Origin: Bacteroidota bacterium
GTDB taxonomy: Bacteria; Bacteroidota; Bacteroidia; Flavobacteriales; Schleiferiaceae
NCBI GenBank assembly: GCA_003023665.1
Contig: PXYR01000117.1
Span: 1 to 5,360 of the forward strand
Direction: 5' to 3'
Length of the DNA: 5,360 nucleotides
The translations under genes were made by a program, and so were the position numbers. Below the pieces are notes generated by a model that was given only the letters and a program-made list of their open reading frames with translations, did no database searches and was not told where the DNA came from. Shown one piece after another: positions 1-4,948 of the stretch (position 1 is the stretch's first letter; every line of letters begins with the position of its first letter).

Positions 1-5
1 TTAAG

Positions 6-80
6 TGGGCGATACTGGATTCGAACCAGTGACCCCCTGCTTGTAAGGCAGGTGCTCTGAACCAGCTGAGCTAATCGCCC
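6..80 (-). tRNA. tRNA-Val (anticodon TAC)
   Basis: Read on the minus strand this folds as a complete 75-nt cloverleaf. The acceptor stem is GGGCGAT/ATCGCCC, the D arm has GCTC/GAGC with a 10-nt loop, the anticodon stem is CCTGC/GCAGG with loop CTTACAA, the variable loop is 5 nt, and the T arm is ACTGG-TTCGAAT-CCAGT. The anticodon TAC reads valine GTN codons, mainly GTA and GTG. The discriminator base is A. The next genomic bases are CTT, so CCA is not encoded and must be added by the nucleotidyltransferase, as is usual in Bacteroidota. Its own promoter lies just upstream (91-120). Any terminator would lie beyond the left edge. Confidence 0.97.
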
Positions 81-90
81 TGAAGGGGTG

Positions 91-120
91 CAAATATAGA
101 CACGTTCTAATTATTTGCAA
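91..120 (-). promoter_or_regulatory. Promoter of tRNA-Val, Bacteroidota type
   Basis: On the minus strand TTG (118-120) is followed by exactly 19 nt and then TATATTTG (91-98). This matches the known Bacteroidota consensus of a -33 TTG and a -7 TAnnTTTG read by the group's primary sigma factor. Ten nt separate the -7 box from the first tRNA base, leaving room for a pre-tRNA leader of only a few nt. The two elements sit in a perfect 8-bp inverted repeat, TGCAAATA (89-96 on plus) and TATTTGCA (112-119 on plus). Confidence 0.8.
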
Positions 121-175
121 GATTCGTTCCTTAGTTTTTCAATGAAAATTGAGAATTTGTTGGAATGTGGTATAG

Positions 176-199
176 AAACACCTCAAAATCAAAGTGTTT
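176..199 (-). terminator. Possible weak terminator hairpin after msrB
   Basis: As minus-strand RNA, AAACACTTT and GAGGTGTTT pair over 9 bp, including two G-U wobbles, around a 6-nt loop. The plus-strand RNA would have mismatches at the wobble positions, so the fold suits leftward transcription from msrB, whose stop is at 208. There is no real U-tract after the stem (it continues CTATACC), so intrinsic termination is uncertain. It could simply be a stabilising 3' hairpin. Confidence 0.3.
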
Positions 200-207
200 A
201 GGGTTGC

Positions 208-696
208 TTATTCATCCTCTTTATCAAAAGAAATACTCAGGCTGTTCACGCAGTACCGCAAACCAGTGGCTGTTGGACCGTCGTTGAAAACGTGACCTAA
301 GTGTCCGCCGCATTTAGCACAGAGGATTTCCGTACGAATCATTCCATGACTTTTATCTAGCTTTTCAATGATTGCGCCGCTTTCTATTCCGCCATCAAAA
401 GACGGCCATCCGCAATGGGAATCAAACTTTGAATCAGATGCGAATAGAGGTGCACTACACGCCCTACAATTATAAGTACCTTCTTCAAAATGCATATTGT
501 ATTCTCCTGTGAATGGACGCTCTGTTCCTTTCTGCCGAAGCACATAATACTCTTCAGCAGAGAGTTGCTTTTGCCATTCTTGTTCGGATTTGGCTACCTC
601 AAAGGAATTCTGTTCGTTGCTCATTTCAGTGCTGTTTTGAGCATCACAAGATGGTGATGCGAATAGTAGGATGCTTAATAGAATAACTTGTTTCAT
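208..696 (-). CDS. msrB: Peptide-methionine (R)-S-oxide reductase MsrB, lipoprotein form
   Basis: MsrB reduces the R epimer of methionine sulfoxide in oxidised proteins, using a catalytic cysteine regenerated through a second cysteine. The 162-residue product carries the full family signature. Zinc-binding pairs are C77/C80 and C126/C129. The motif CGWPSF is at 95-100, with C95 at the usual resolving position. GHLGHVFNDGP spans 131-141, and catalytic C149 lies in RYCVNS. An N-terminal extension of about 30 residues starts with a short hydrophobic stretch (4-13) followed by SPSC, with C17 as a probable lipidation site. Family knowledge then suggests a membrane-anchored periplasmic enzyme repairing envelope proteins. 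The lipobox is imperfect (proline at -2), so export is likely rather than certain. The start at 696 is the ATG that gives this signal peptide. It lies 35 nt downstream of the hydrolase stop with no recognisable promoter between, so the two are probably co-transcribed. Confidence 0.95.
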   Translation of the reverse strand: MKQVILLSILLFASPSCDAQNSTEMSNEQNSFEVAKSEQEWQKQLSAEEYYVLRQKGTERPFTGEYNMHFEEGTYNCRACSAPLFASDSKFDSHCGWPSFDGGIESGAIIEKLDKSHGMIRTEILCAKCGGHLGHVFNDGPTATGLRYCVNSLSISFDKEDE

Positions 697-731
697 GTAG
701 ACTTAACGAATAACCTCTAACAAGGTTTGCC

Positions 732-1628
732 TTACGAAATGTTAAATATCCAATTTGAAATGGTTTGCATGACTTCCTTGTCCCTTAGTATTCGTCTGTG
801 CCCTAATCCTTTGGTCTCAATGTATTTGCCATTATTCATATTCATTCCAACCTCTCGACCCAATTCTATTGGGGTGTCATTATCATTTAAATCATGGAAA
901 ACAAGCGTTGGAATTTTATTAGAAGGGGCTAGTTCGGGTGCGCTGAACGAGTCAAAGTCTTCCCCAAACTTAGCTTGTAGATTTTGAACAATTTGTACGC
1001 GAACCTTTTGGTTAAAACCAATAACCTCACAAAAAATGGTGACCATGGCAGAGATACGTCCTGGAGGCGCTATGAGTATTTGTCTTTTAATATTGGCCCC
1101 AAGGTTTTGATCAGCATACATGGTGGCGTTAGCACCAAGGCTATGAGCAATTACAATGTCCACTGTGCCTAGTTTTTCAGCTAAGTCGCGTATACAAGCT
1201 GCCACTTCAGGCATCATGGTTCTTTTTCCTTGAGCTCCTCTGTGCGCCACCGCATTGAATCCGGTAATGGTATATTCTTCTAGTAGCGCAGGGTATTCCT
1301 TTTCTAGATGAGAGACTATGGCGTTAAACTGAGTGAACCTTCCTGCCCAACCATGAACCAAAAGAATATTCTTTGAACCTATTCCTAAAGAATAAACTGG
1401 GTATTTTTTACCGTTGTCGTGCGTGTAAAATTCAGGTTCACTAAACCGTTGTTCAAAAGGAAGTTCTCTTTTTGGAATGTTGAATGGATAGGGAGTGAGG
1501 AACCATTTCCAAGCAATTTGAGCTGCCCAAGTTGTACTTATTTTCTGCACAATTGTGGCAATTCTAGTCATTGCTTTGGGCGGAGCAAATGATGCGGGTT
1601 CTTTAGGTTTGGTTTGTTGATTGGCCAT
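732..1628 (-). CDS. Alpha/beta-hydrolase fold protein, substrate unknown
   Basis: The 298-residue protein has a complete hydrolase catalytic set. The oxyanion-hole region is HGWAGR at 92-97, and the nucleophile elbow is AHSLG with S163. The probable acid is D249 in HDLNDNDTP, the Asp four residues after His as in the common GxxD...P arrangement. The base is H277 in GLGHRRIL. Residues 1-45 precede the fold and contain a basic, hydrophobic, possibly amphipathic stretch (about 20-45) but no clear signal peptide, so a cytoplasmic or membrane-associated enzyme is likely. The motifs fit an esterase, lipase or acylglycerol-hydrolase type activity, but no substrate can be assigned. The nearest downstream gene is msrB, 35 nt away on the same strand, so the two probably form a unit. 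The ATG at 1628 is only 22 nt from the tRNA-Leu terminator and no TAnnTTTG box is seen between. Confidence 0.88.
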   Translation of the reverse strand: MANQQTKPKEPASFAPPKAMTRIATIVQKISTTWAAQIAWKWFLTPYPFNIPKRELPFEQRFSEPEFYTHDNGKKYPVYSLGIGSKNILLVHGWAGRFTQFNAIVSHLEKEYPALLEEYTITGFNAVAHRGAQGKRTMMPEVAACIRDLAEKLGTVDIVIAHSLGANATMYADQNLGANIKRQILIAPPGRISAMVTIFCEVIGFNQKVRVQIVQNLQAKFGEDFDSFSAPELAPSNKIPTLVFHDLNDNDTPIELGREVGMNMNNGKYIETKGLGHRRILRDKEVMQTISNWIFNIS

Positions 1629-1650
1629 GGGTACAATTAAAAATCAATAG

Positions 1651-1681
1651 AAAACCCTGACCATATAAAGGTCAGGGTTTT
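1651..1681 (-). terminator. Terminator of tRNA-Leu
   Basis: A perfect 12-bp inverted repeat (1651-1662 with 1670-1681) surrounds a 7-nt loop. As minus-strand RNA it reads AAAACCCTGACC, loop, GGTCAGGGTTTT, and so ends in a short U-run. It begins 5 nt after the tRNA-Leu discriminator base. It also lies 22 nt before the hydrolase start, so readthrough here would feed the hydrolase-msrB unit. The repeat is symmetric, but no plus-strand gene ends here. Confidence 0.8.
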
Positions 1682-1685
1682 ACTG

Positions 1686-1769
1686 TGCCCAGAACAAGAT
1701 TCGAACTTGCACGCGAATACTCGCACCACCCCCTCAAGATGGCGTGTCTACCAATTCCACCACCTGGGC
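1686..1769 (-). tRNA. tRNA-Leu (anticodon GAG)
   Basis: This is a class II tRNA of 84 nt on the minus strand. The acceptor stem is GCCCAGG/TCTGGGC with one G-T pair, and the D arm is GTG/CAC. The anticodon stem is CCATC/GGTGG with loop TTGAGGG, giving anticodon GAG for leucine CTC and CTT codons. The 15-nt variable arm contains a GCGA/TCGC stem, and the T arm is GCAAG-TTCGAAT-CTTGT. The discriminator is A, as leucyl-tRNA synthetase requires. CCA is not encoded (CAG follows). It starts 32 nt after the stop of the upstream 90-residue gene and is followed at once by a strong terminator. Confidence 0.97.
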
Positions 1770-1778
1770 AAAGGACTG

Positions 1779-1786
1779 CAAATTTA
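1779..1786 (-). promoter_or_regulatory. Candidate -7 box of tRNA-Leu
   Basis: TAAATTTG on the minus strand matches TAnnTTTG and ends 9 nt before the tRNA, almost the same spacing as at tRNA-Val. No TTG is present at the expected distance upstream: positions 1806-1808, inside the end of the neighbouring coding sequence, read CAA. The promoter may therefore have a weak -33 element, or the tRNA may also be made by readthrough from the 90-residue gene. Confidence 0.5.
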
Positions 1787-1801
1787 ATCGGAAAAGTTTG
1801 A

Positions 1802-2074
1802 CTAGTTGTTGTTAGCAGCTAGTTTTTCAATATGTCTTTCAAGTGTACTGTAAATAAGCGCTGTAGCTTGTACTTGCCTTGGTAAAGAGTTTGTGGTTGG
1901 CAAACGGATTTCAACGTCTTCTACCACCTCATTTTTATTTTTAACTGTGATTCGTGCTCGACCTTGTTTTGAGAAGCATAATTCCATACCAAGACTCACT
2001 CCATCATTTTGATACAGTGCTGAAAATTGTTCCCCTTTGGGCACAATTTGTACTTGATTTGGTGAAAATTTCAA
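1802..2074 (-). CDS. Small protein of unknown function, TTG start
   Basis: I do not recognise this 90-residue protein. The frame is closed by an in-frame TAA at 2084-2086. The only usual start codon near the top is TTG at 2074. The next candidates are GTG at residue 26 and ATG at residue 30, which would remove a third of the protein. The sequence has no signal peptide or membrane segment. Residues 1-60 alternate polar and hydrophobic residues in a beta-strand-like way and are rich in Lys and Val. Residues about 67-86 look helical, and the tail is three Asn. There is a single cysteine (C33). It lies between tRNA-Lys with its terminator (upstream) and tRNA-Leu (32 nt downstream), so it is probably transcribed alone or with tRNA-Leu. 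Composition and length favour a real gene, but the start and the function are unsettled. Confidence 0.6.
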   Translation of the reverse strand: MKFSPNQVQIVPKGEQFSALYQNDGVSLGMELCFSKQGRARITVKNKNEVVEDVEIRLPTTNSLPRQVQATALIYSTLERHIEKLAANNN

Positions 2075-2086
2075 AAAGATTGATTA

Positions 2087-2179
2087 ACGATGTGCTTTCT
2101 CTAGCGGTTTTATAATCGCAAATAATCACTCTTAATTAAGTTTTACGTTTCAATTATAACCTATATGGAATTTTGTATC
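2087..2179. other. AT-rich spacer upstream of the 90-residue gene
   Basis: Between the upstream in-frame stop of the small gene and the tRNA-Lys terminator I see no coding potential and no good TTG-N19-TAnnTTTG promoter on the minus strand. The only notable structure is a perfect 10-bp palindrome, CTTAATTAAG (2131-2140), of unknown meaning. The gene-free interval 2075-2424 is otherwise filled by the tRNA-Lys terminator, gene and promoter, and by the aroK promoter. Confidence 0.5.
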
Positions 2180-2219
2180 AAAAAACAAAAGCCCCAGCTT
2201 TCGCTGAGGCTTTGTTTTT
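2180..2219 (-). terminator. Terminator of tRNA-Lys
   Basis: As minus-strand RNA the core stem AGCCTCAGC/GCTGGGGCT closes a GAAA tetraloop (2199-2202). The stem extends through A-rich/U-rich arms, with one bulged U, into TTTTGTTTTTT. It starts two nt after the end of tRNA-Lys, so it ends that transcript and insulates the small gene downstream. This is a classical strong rho-independent terminator. Confidence 0.88.
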
Positions 2220-2221
2220 AG

Positions 2222-2294
2222 TGATCCCTCAGGGGCTCGAACCCTGGACCCATACATTAAAAGTGTATTGCTCTACCAACTGAGCTAAGAGATC
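2222..2294 (-). tRNA. tRNA-Lys (anticodon TTT)
   Basis: A complete 73-nt cloverleaf is read on the minus strand. The acceptor stem is GATCTCT/AGGGATC with one T-G pair, and the D arm is GCTC/GAGC. The anticodon stem is ATACA/TGTAT with loop CTTTTAA, giving anticodon TTT for lysine AAA and AAG codons. The variable loop is GGGTC and the T arm is CAGGG-TTCGAGC-CCCTG. The discriminator is A and CCA is not encoded. It has its own promoter (2319-2348) and its own terminator directly downstream, so it is a single-gene unit. Confidence 0.97.
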
Positions 2295-2303
2295 AACCCT
2301 TAT

Positions 2304-2314
2304 CCGCTTTGCGG
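2304..2314 (-). other. Mini-hairpin in the tRNA-Lys leader
   Basis: CCGC and GCGG pair around a 3-nt loop between the -7 box and the tRNA, in what should be the 5' leader removed by RNase P. It is small and may be chance, but it is the GC-rich part of an otherwise AT-rich stretch. Confidence 0.3.
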
Positions 2315-2318
2315 GCTG

Positions 2319-2348
2319 CAAATATAACTAGGAAATTAATTTTTGCAA
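2319..2348 (-). promoter_or_regulatory. Promoter of tRNA-Lys, Bacteroidota type
   Basis: On the minus strand TTG (2346-2348) is followed by exactly 19 nt and TATATTTG (2319-2326). The -7 box and the spacing are identical to those at tRNA-Val. Both promoters also continue TTGCAAA after the -33 and TTTGCA at the -7. The box ends 24 nt before the tRNA, so this leader is longer than that of tRNA-Val. Confidence 0.8.
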
Positions 2349-2410
2349 CGTAGCTAAGTAAAAAAACGCAAGAACTTTACATAGACAATAATTAACCCTA
2401 GGATTCACTG

Positions 2411-2418
2411 TATTTTTG
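2411..2418 (+). promoter_or_regulatory. -7 box of aroK, abutting the start codon
   Basis: TATTTTTG fits TAnnTTTG exactly and ends 6 nt before the aroK ATG at 2425. With the usual distance from this element to the transcription start, the mRNA would begin on or within a few nt of the ATG. No clear TTG is seen 19-21 nt upstream, so the -33 element is weak or absent. Confidence 0.6.
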
Positions 2419-2424
2419 TAACCT

Positions 2425-2928
2425 ATGAAAGCACAAAAAGTTTTCTTAATCGGCTACATGGCCTCAGGAAAATCAACCCTTGGCAAAGAATTGTCCCAAA
2501 AAATCAATTGCCCATTTGTGGATCTTGATAACAAGGTTGAAGAGCAGATGGGCATGCGAATAGAAGAGGCCATTGAGAGATTTGGTGAACTACATTTCAG
2601 AAAACATGAGCACAACACATTGAAAGAGTTGCTCTTGTCCATGCCAGGATCTGCAGTTGTGGCTGTGGGTGGTGGCACTCCCGTGTTCTATGACCACATG
2701 GAAATGCTAAATGCTCAAGGGGTCACAGTATTCCTAGATGTTCCTCTTAAAGAATTGACGCAGCGTTTAGAAGGTGATTTAGATAGGCCTCTGCTCAAGA
2801 ACCATTTAGATAAAACAGAATTTATAGCCAAGCATCTATTTGAACGCAGGCCCTACTATAGTTTAGCCAAACACCGTTTGGTTGGTTCGGAAATTACTGT
2901 AGAAGATCTTTTAGAACTTTTAAATTAG
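2425..2928 (+). CDS. aroK: Shikimate kinase AroK
   Basis: The enzyme phosphorylates the 3-hydroxyl of shikimate with ATP, the fifth step of the chorismate pathway to aromatic amino acids, in the cytoplasm. The 167-residue length is typical of a stand-alone shikimate kinase. Visible motifs are the Walker A loop GYMASGKST at 10-18; the shikimate- and magnesium-binding D33 and D35 in FVDLDN; FGELHFRKHE at 53-62 with R59 as the substrate-binding arginine; the VGGGTP loop around 81-86; the lid motif RPLL at 121-124; and R141 in ERRPYY near the C-terminus. The ATG at 2425 gives the normal nine residues before the P-loop. The next Met is inside the P-loop, so the start is secure. No Shine-Dalgarno is seen, and the promoter box lies directly upstream. 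It is the only plus-strand gene here, and its last 9 bp overlap the convergent phosphoribosyltransferase gene, leaving no room for a terminator between them. Confidence 0.96.
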   Translation: MKAQKVFLIGYMASGKSTLGKELSQKINCPFVDLDNKVEEQMGMRIEEAIERFGELHFRKHEHNTLKELLLSMPGSAVVAVGGGTPVFYDHMEMLNAQGVTVFLDVPLKELTQRLEGDLDRPLLKNHLDKTEFIAKHLFERRPYYSLAKHRLVGSEITVEDLLELLN

Positions 2929-3417
2929 GCAGACTTTCACCGCCTTGTCGTCTTCCACAATTAATCTTACAGTTTCTTGTAAGGTGGTGCTTAGACTTAA
3001 TCCCTTGATATCTGCTTTGACAGGATATCTCTTATGACTGCGATCCACCAGAACCGTGGTGCTCAATTGCTGAGGATGGAATTCCATGAGTTTGATGACC
3101 GCCCACAAAAGAGTACGCCCACTGTTTAATACATCATCTACAAGTGCAACATGAGCGCCTGTAGGTAATGAAATAGTCATCTCTGAAGGTTTAGGGTCGT
3201 TCTTGTCCAAGGTTAATTCAAACAGGTCAATATTGATGTCGCTGATTGATTTTAGCTTGGAAACCAGTTGTTGAGCAAGCCAATATCCATTCCCTTGAAT
3301 ACCCACTACGTACAATTGCTCGGCCTTGCTGTGTCTATCATACAATTCCCAAGCTAATCGCTGAATTTTATGACGAATGTCTTCTGAACCTAAGATTTCT
3401 GGTGTGTTCGAACTCAT
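2920..3417 (-). CDS. PyrR-like phosphoribosyltransferase family protein
   Basis: This 165-residue protein has the type I phosphoribosyltransferase fold. The PRPP-binding loop VDDVLNSGRT lies at 93-102 and closely resembles the PyrR loop. The segment VLVDRSHKRYPVKAD (122-136) matches the conserved PyrR region after that loop. ELTLDKNDP near 67-75 corresponds to the PyrR flexible hood. The pyrophosphate-loop region reads GIQGNGYWLA (39-48) where PyrR has GIxTRGxxLA, so the usual arginine is missing. Possible roles are uracil or another base phosphoribosyltransferase, or a regulator. No pyrimidine genes adjoin it, so PyrR-type attenuation is not supported and I give no symbol. It starts 9 nt after the stop of the rRNA methyltransferase gene, so the two surely share a transcript. 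Its 3' end overlaps aroK by 9 bp, tail to tail. Confidence 0.88.
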   Translation of the reverse strand: MSSNTPEILGSEDIRHKIQRLAWELYDRHSKAEQLYVVGIQGNGYWLAQQLVSKLKSISDINIDLFELTLDKNDPKPSEMTISLPTGAHVALVDDVLNSGRTLLWAVIKLMEFHPQQLSTTVLVDRSHKRYPVKADIKGLSLSTTLQETVRLIVEDDKAVKVCLI

Positions 3418-3426
3418 GGGCTGAAT

Positions 3427-4857
3427 TTACGCCTTTAAGACCAATTGAACAACGTTTTCAATGTGGTGTGTCTGCGGAAACATATCTACAGCTTTACTTT
3501 TGGTTACTGCATATTTTTCCTGCAGCAGTCCTAGGTCGCGCGCTTGTGTTGCAGAATTACAACTTACGTAGACAATTTTTGGGATTTCAAGGTCAAGCAG
3601 GGATTGAACTACGTTGGCATGCATGCCTTCACGGGGCGGGTCAGTAACTAAAATGTTTGGTTTACCGTGCTTAGCAACAAATTCTTCCGTGAAAACATCT
3701 TTCATGTCACCGTCATAGAAAGTGGCATTCTTAATTCCGTTTTTCTTTGCGTTGGTTTTAGCATCCACAATAGCTTCCGGTATTAACTCTATACCAACAA
3801 CTTCCTTGGCTTTTTCTGCCATAAAAAGAGCTATTGTTCCTGTCCCCGTGTACAAGTCAAATACAACATCATCTTTTTGAATGTCCGCCATGTCTAGTGC
3901 TACTTTGTAGAGTTCATGGGCTTGTAAAGGGTTCGTTTGGTAAAAGCTTTTTGGGCCGATTTTAAATCGTAATTCGCCAATGCCGCTGTATTTGGGCATG
4001 GCCTCTTCAATATAACCTGGACCGCTATAGGTAATAATTTCTTGGTCGTAAATGGTGTCGTTTTGTTTTTCGTTGATCACGTATTGAAGCGTGGTGATTT
4101 CAGGGAAAGCGGCGGCAACATCAGCAAGTAAGGATTCTCGCTCTTGCTCCATTTCACATTTGAACTGAATCAATACCAATACTTCCGCAGTACTTGCTAC
4201 CCGTATCATCAATGTTCTAAGCCAACCTTCTTGGCTGCGAGCGTGGAAGAAAGGTAGGTTTCTTTCTATAGCCCAATCACGTACAAAATTGCGGATAGCA
4301 TTGCTTGGATCCGGCTGCAAGTGACAAGCGTCTATATCCAATACTTTGTCCCAGAAACCCGGTATATGAAATCCAGCTCCGCGTCTTTCCGGAAATTCTT
4401 CGCCACTCTCTAATTGTTCTTGTGTGAGCCATTTATTGTCCGTGAAGCTAAACTCCAATTTATTGCGGTAGAAATAGTGTTGCTTGCTGCCTAAGATGGG
4501 TTGAAATTCCTCCGGTGTTACGTGGCCGATTTTTTTTAGGTTTTCACGTACCTCTTTTTCTTTGTATTCCAATTGTTTGGAATAATCTAGGTTTTGCCAT
4601 TTACAACCGCCACAAACCCCAAAGTATTGGCATGCGGGCTCCACGCGGTCAGGACTGTATTCATGTACCTTGATTACTTTCCCCTCTAAGTAATTACGTC
4701 TTTTTTTGGTGACTTGTACATCCACTACATCACCAGGTACTCCGCCTGTAACAAAGACTACGCGCTCCTGGTGGCGACCCACTGCCTTGCCTTTGTTTCC
4801 TATATCTGTAAGCTGCATCCGCTCCAAGTTGGGAATGCGTCTATTTCTTCTACCCAT
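3427..4857 (-). CDS. rlmD: 23S rRNA uracil-C5 methyltransferase, RlmD/TrmA family
   Basis: Family members transfer a methyl group from S-adenosylmethionine to C5 of a uridine; RlmD acts on U1939 of 23S rRNA. In this 476-residue protein an N-terminal TRAM RNA-binding domain (about 10-65) is followed by iron-sulfur cysteines C76, C82 and C85 (CQYFGVCGGC), with C178 (DACHL) as the likely fourth ligand. QTN is at 307-309. The SAM-binding motif DLYTGTGTIAL spans 334-344, DPPREG is at 406-411, the nucleophile is C433 in VSCNS, and the general base is E467 in HIENVV. All key residues are present. The cluster argues for RlmD (or the paralogous RlmCD type) over TrmA, which lacks it. The exact target uridine is inferred. 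The ATG at 4857 fits the domain start and lies 5 nt after a promoter box. It is the first gene of a unit with the phosphoribosyltransferase, 9 nt away. Confidence 0.93.
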   Translation of the reverse strand: MGRRNRRIPNLERMQLTDIGNKGKAVGRHQERVVFVTGGVPGDVVDVQVTKKRRNYLEGKVIKVHEYSPDRVEPACQYFGVCGGCKWQNLDYSKQLEYKEKEVRENLKKIGHVTPEEFQPILGSKQHYFYRNKLEFSFTDNKWLTQEQLESGEEFPERRGAGFHIPGFWDKVLDIDACHLQPDPSNAIRNFVRDWAIERNLPFFHARSQEGWLRTLMIRVASTAEVLVLIQFKCEMEQERESLLADVAAAFPEITTLQYVINEKQNDTIYDQEIITYSGPGYIEEAMPKYSGIGELRFKIGPKSFYQTNPLQAHELYKVALDMADIQKDDVVFDLYTGTGTIALFMAEKAKEVVGIELIPEAIVDAKTNAKKNGIKNATFYDGDMKDVFTEEFVAKHGKPNILVTDPPREGMHANVVQSLLDLEIPKIVYVSCNSATQARDLGLLQEKYAVTKSKAVDMFPQTHHIENVVQLVLKA

Positions 4858-4862
4858 GGAGG

Positions 4863-4870
4863 CAAAAGTA
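4863..4870 (-). promoter_or_regulatory. -7 box of the rlmD unit, abutting the start codon
   Basis: TACTTTTG on the minus strand matches TAnnTTTG and ends 5 nt before the rlmD ATG. As at aroK, the transcript would start at or next to the ATG. The trinucleotide 19 nt upstream is TCC, so there is no good -33 TTG. The intervening CCTCC is not a Shine-Dalgarno sequence. A terminator for the preceding gene ends about 26 bp further upstream, so rlmD does need its own promoter here. Confidence 0.55.
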
Positions 4871-4895
4871 CACCTATTTCACTCATTTAGGAATG

Positions 4896-4924
4896 AAAAA
4901 GGGCGGCCATTGGCCGCCCTTTTG
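4896..4924 (-). terminator. Strong symmetric terminator after the T9SS-tail gene
   Basis: GGGCGGCC (4901-4908) and GGCCGCCC (4912-4919) form a perfect 8-bp GC stem with a 3-nt loop, flanked by A5 on the left and T4 on the right. As minus-strand RNA it is a GC-rich hairpin followed by UUUUU, placed 25 nt after the stop of the gene at 4949. It would also work on the plus strand, but no plus-strand gene ends here. Confidence 0.9.
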
Positions 4925-4948
4925 TTTGCATAGTATTGCTGGATGTTA

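Noticed and set aside
703..714. The 12-mer TTAACGAATAAC upstream of msrB also occurs at 4949-4960, where it encodes the end (Val-Ile-Arg-stop) of the T9SS protein, suggesting a remnant of a lost sorting tail before msrB.
   Set aside because: About one such 12-base match is expected by chance in a window of this size, and the sequence before it shows no YPNP or other sorting-tail motif.
727..1172. Two plus-strand open frames (727-987 and 984-1172) opposite the hydrolase gene.
   Set aside because: They lie antisense inside a gene with a full catalytic motif set, and their translations show no domain or sensible composition.
2131..2140. Palindrome CTTAATTAAG as an operator for the 90-residue gene.
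   Set aside because: A 10-bp AT-rich palindrome is likely by chance in an AT-rich spacer, and no promoter box adjoins it.
1..2300. The three tRNA genes as possible attachment sites for an integrated element.
   Set aside because: I saw no integrase gene and no direct repeat of a tRNA 3' end elsewhere in the window.
2454..2678. Minus-strand open frame inside aroK.
   Set aside because: It is a shadow of the shikimate kinase P-loop region; its translation is Ser/Pro/Cys-rich with no motif.
3246..3647. Plus-strand open frame of 133 codons across the phosphoribosyltransferase-rlmD junction.
   Set aside because: It is antisense to two well-supported genes and has no recognisable domain.
4706..4933. 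Plus-strand open frame running from the rlmD 5' end through the terminator.
   Set aside because: It reads through the terminator hairpin and the rlmD promoter box, which no real gene would be expected to do.
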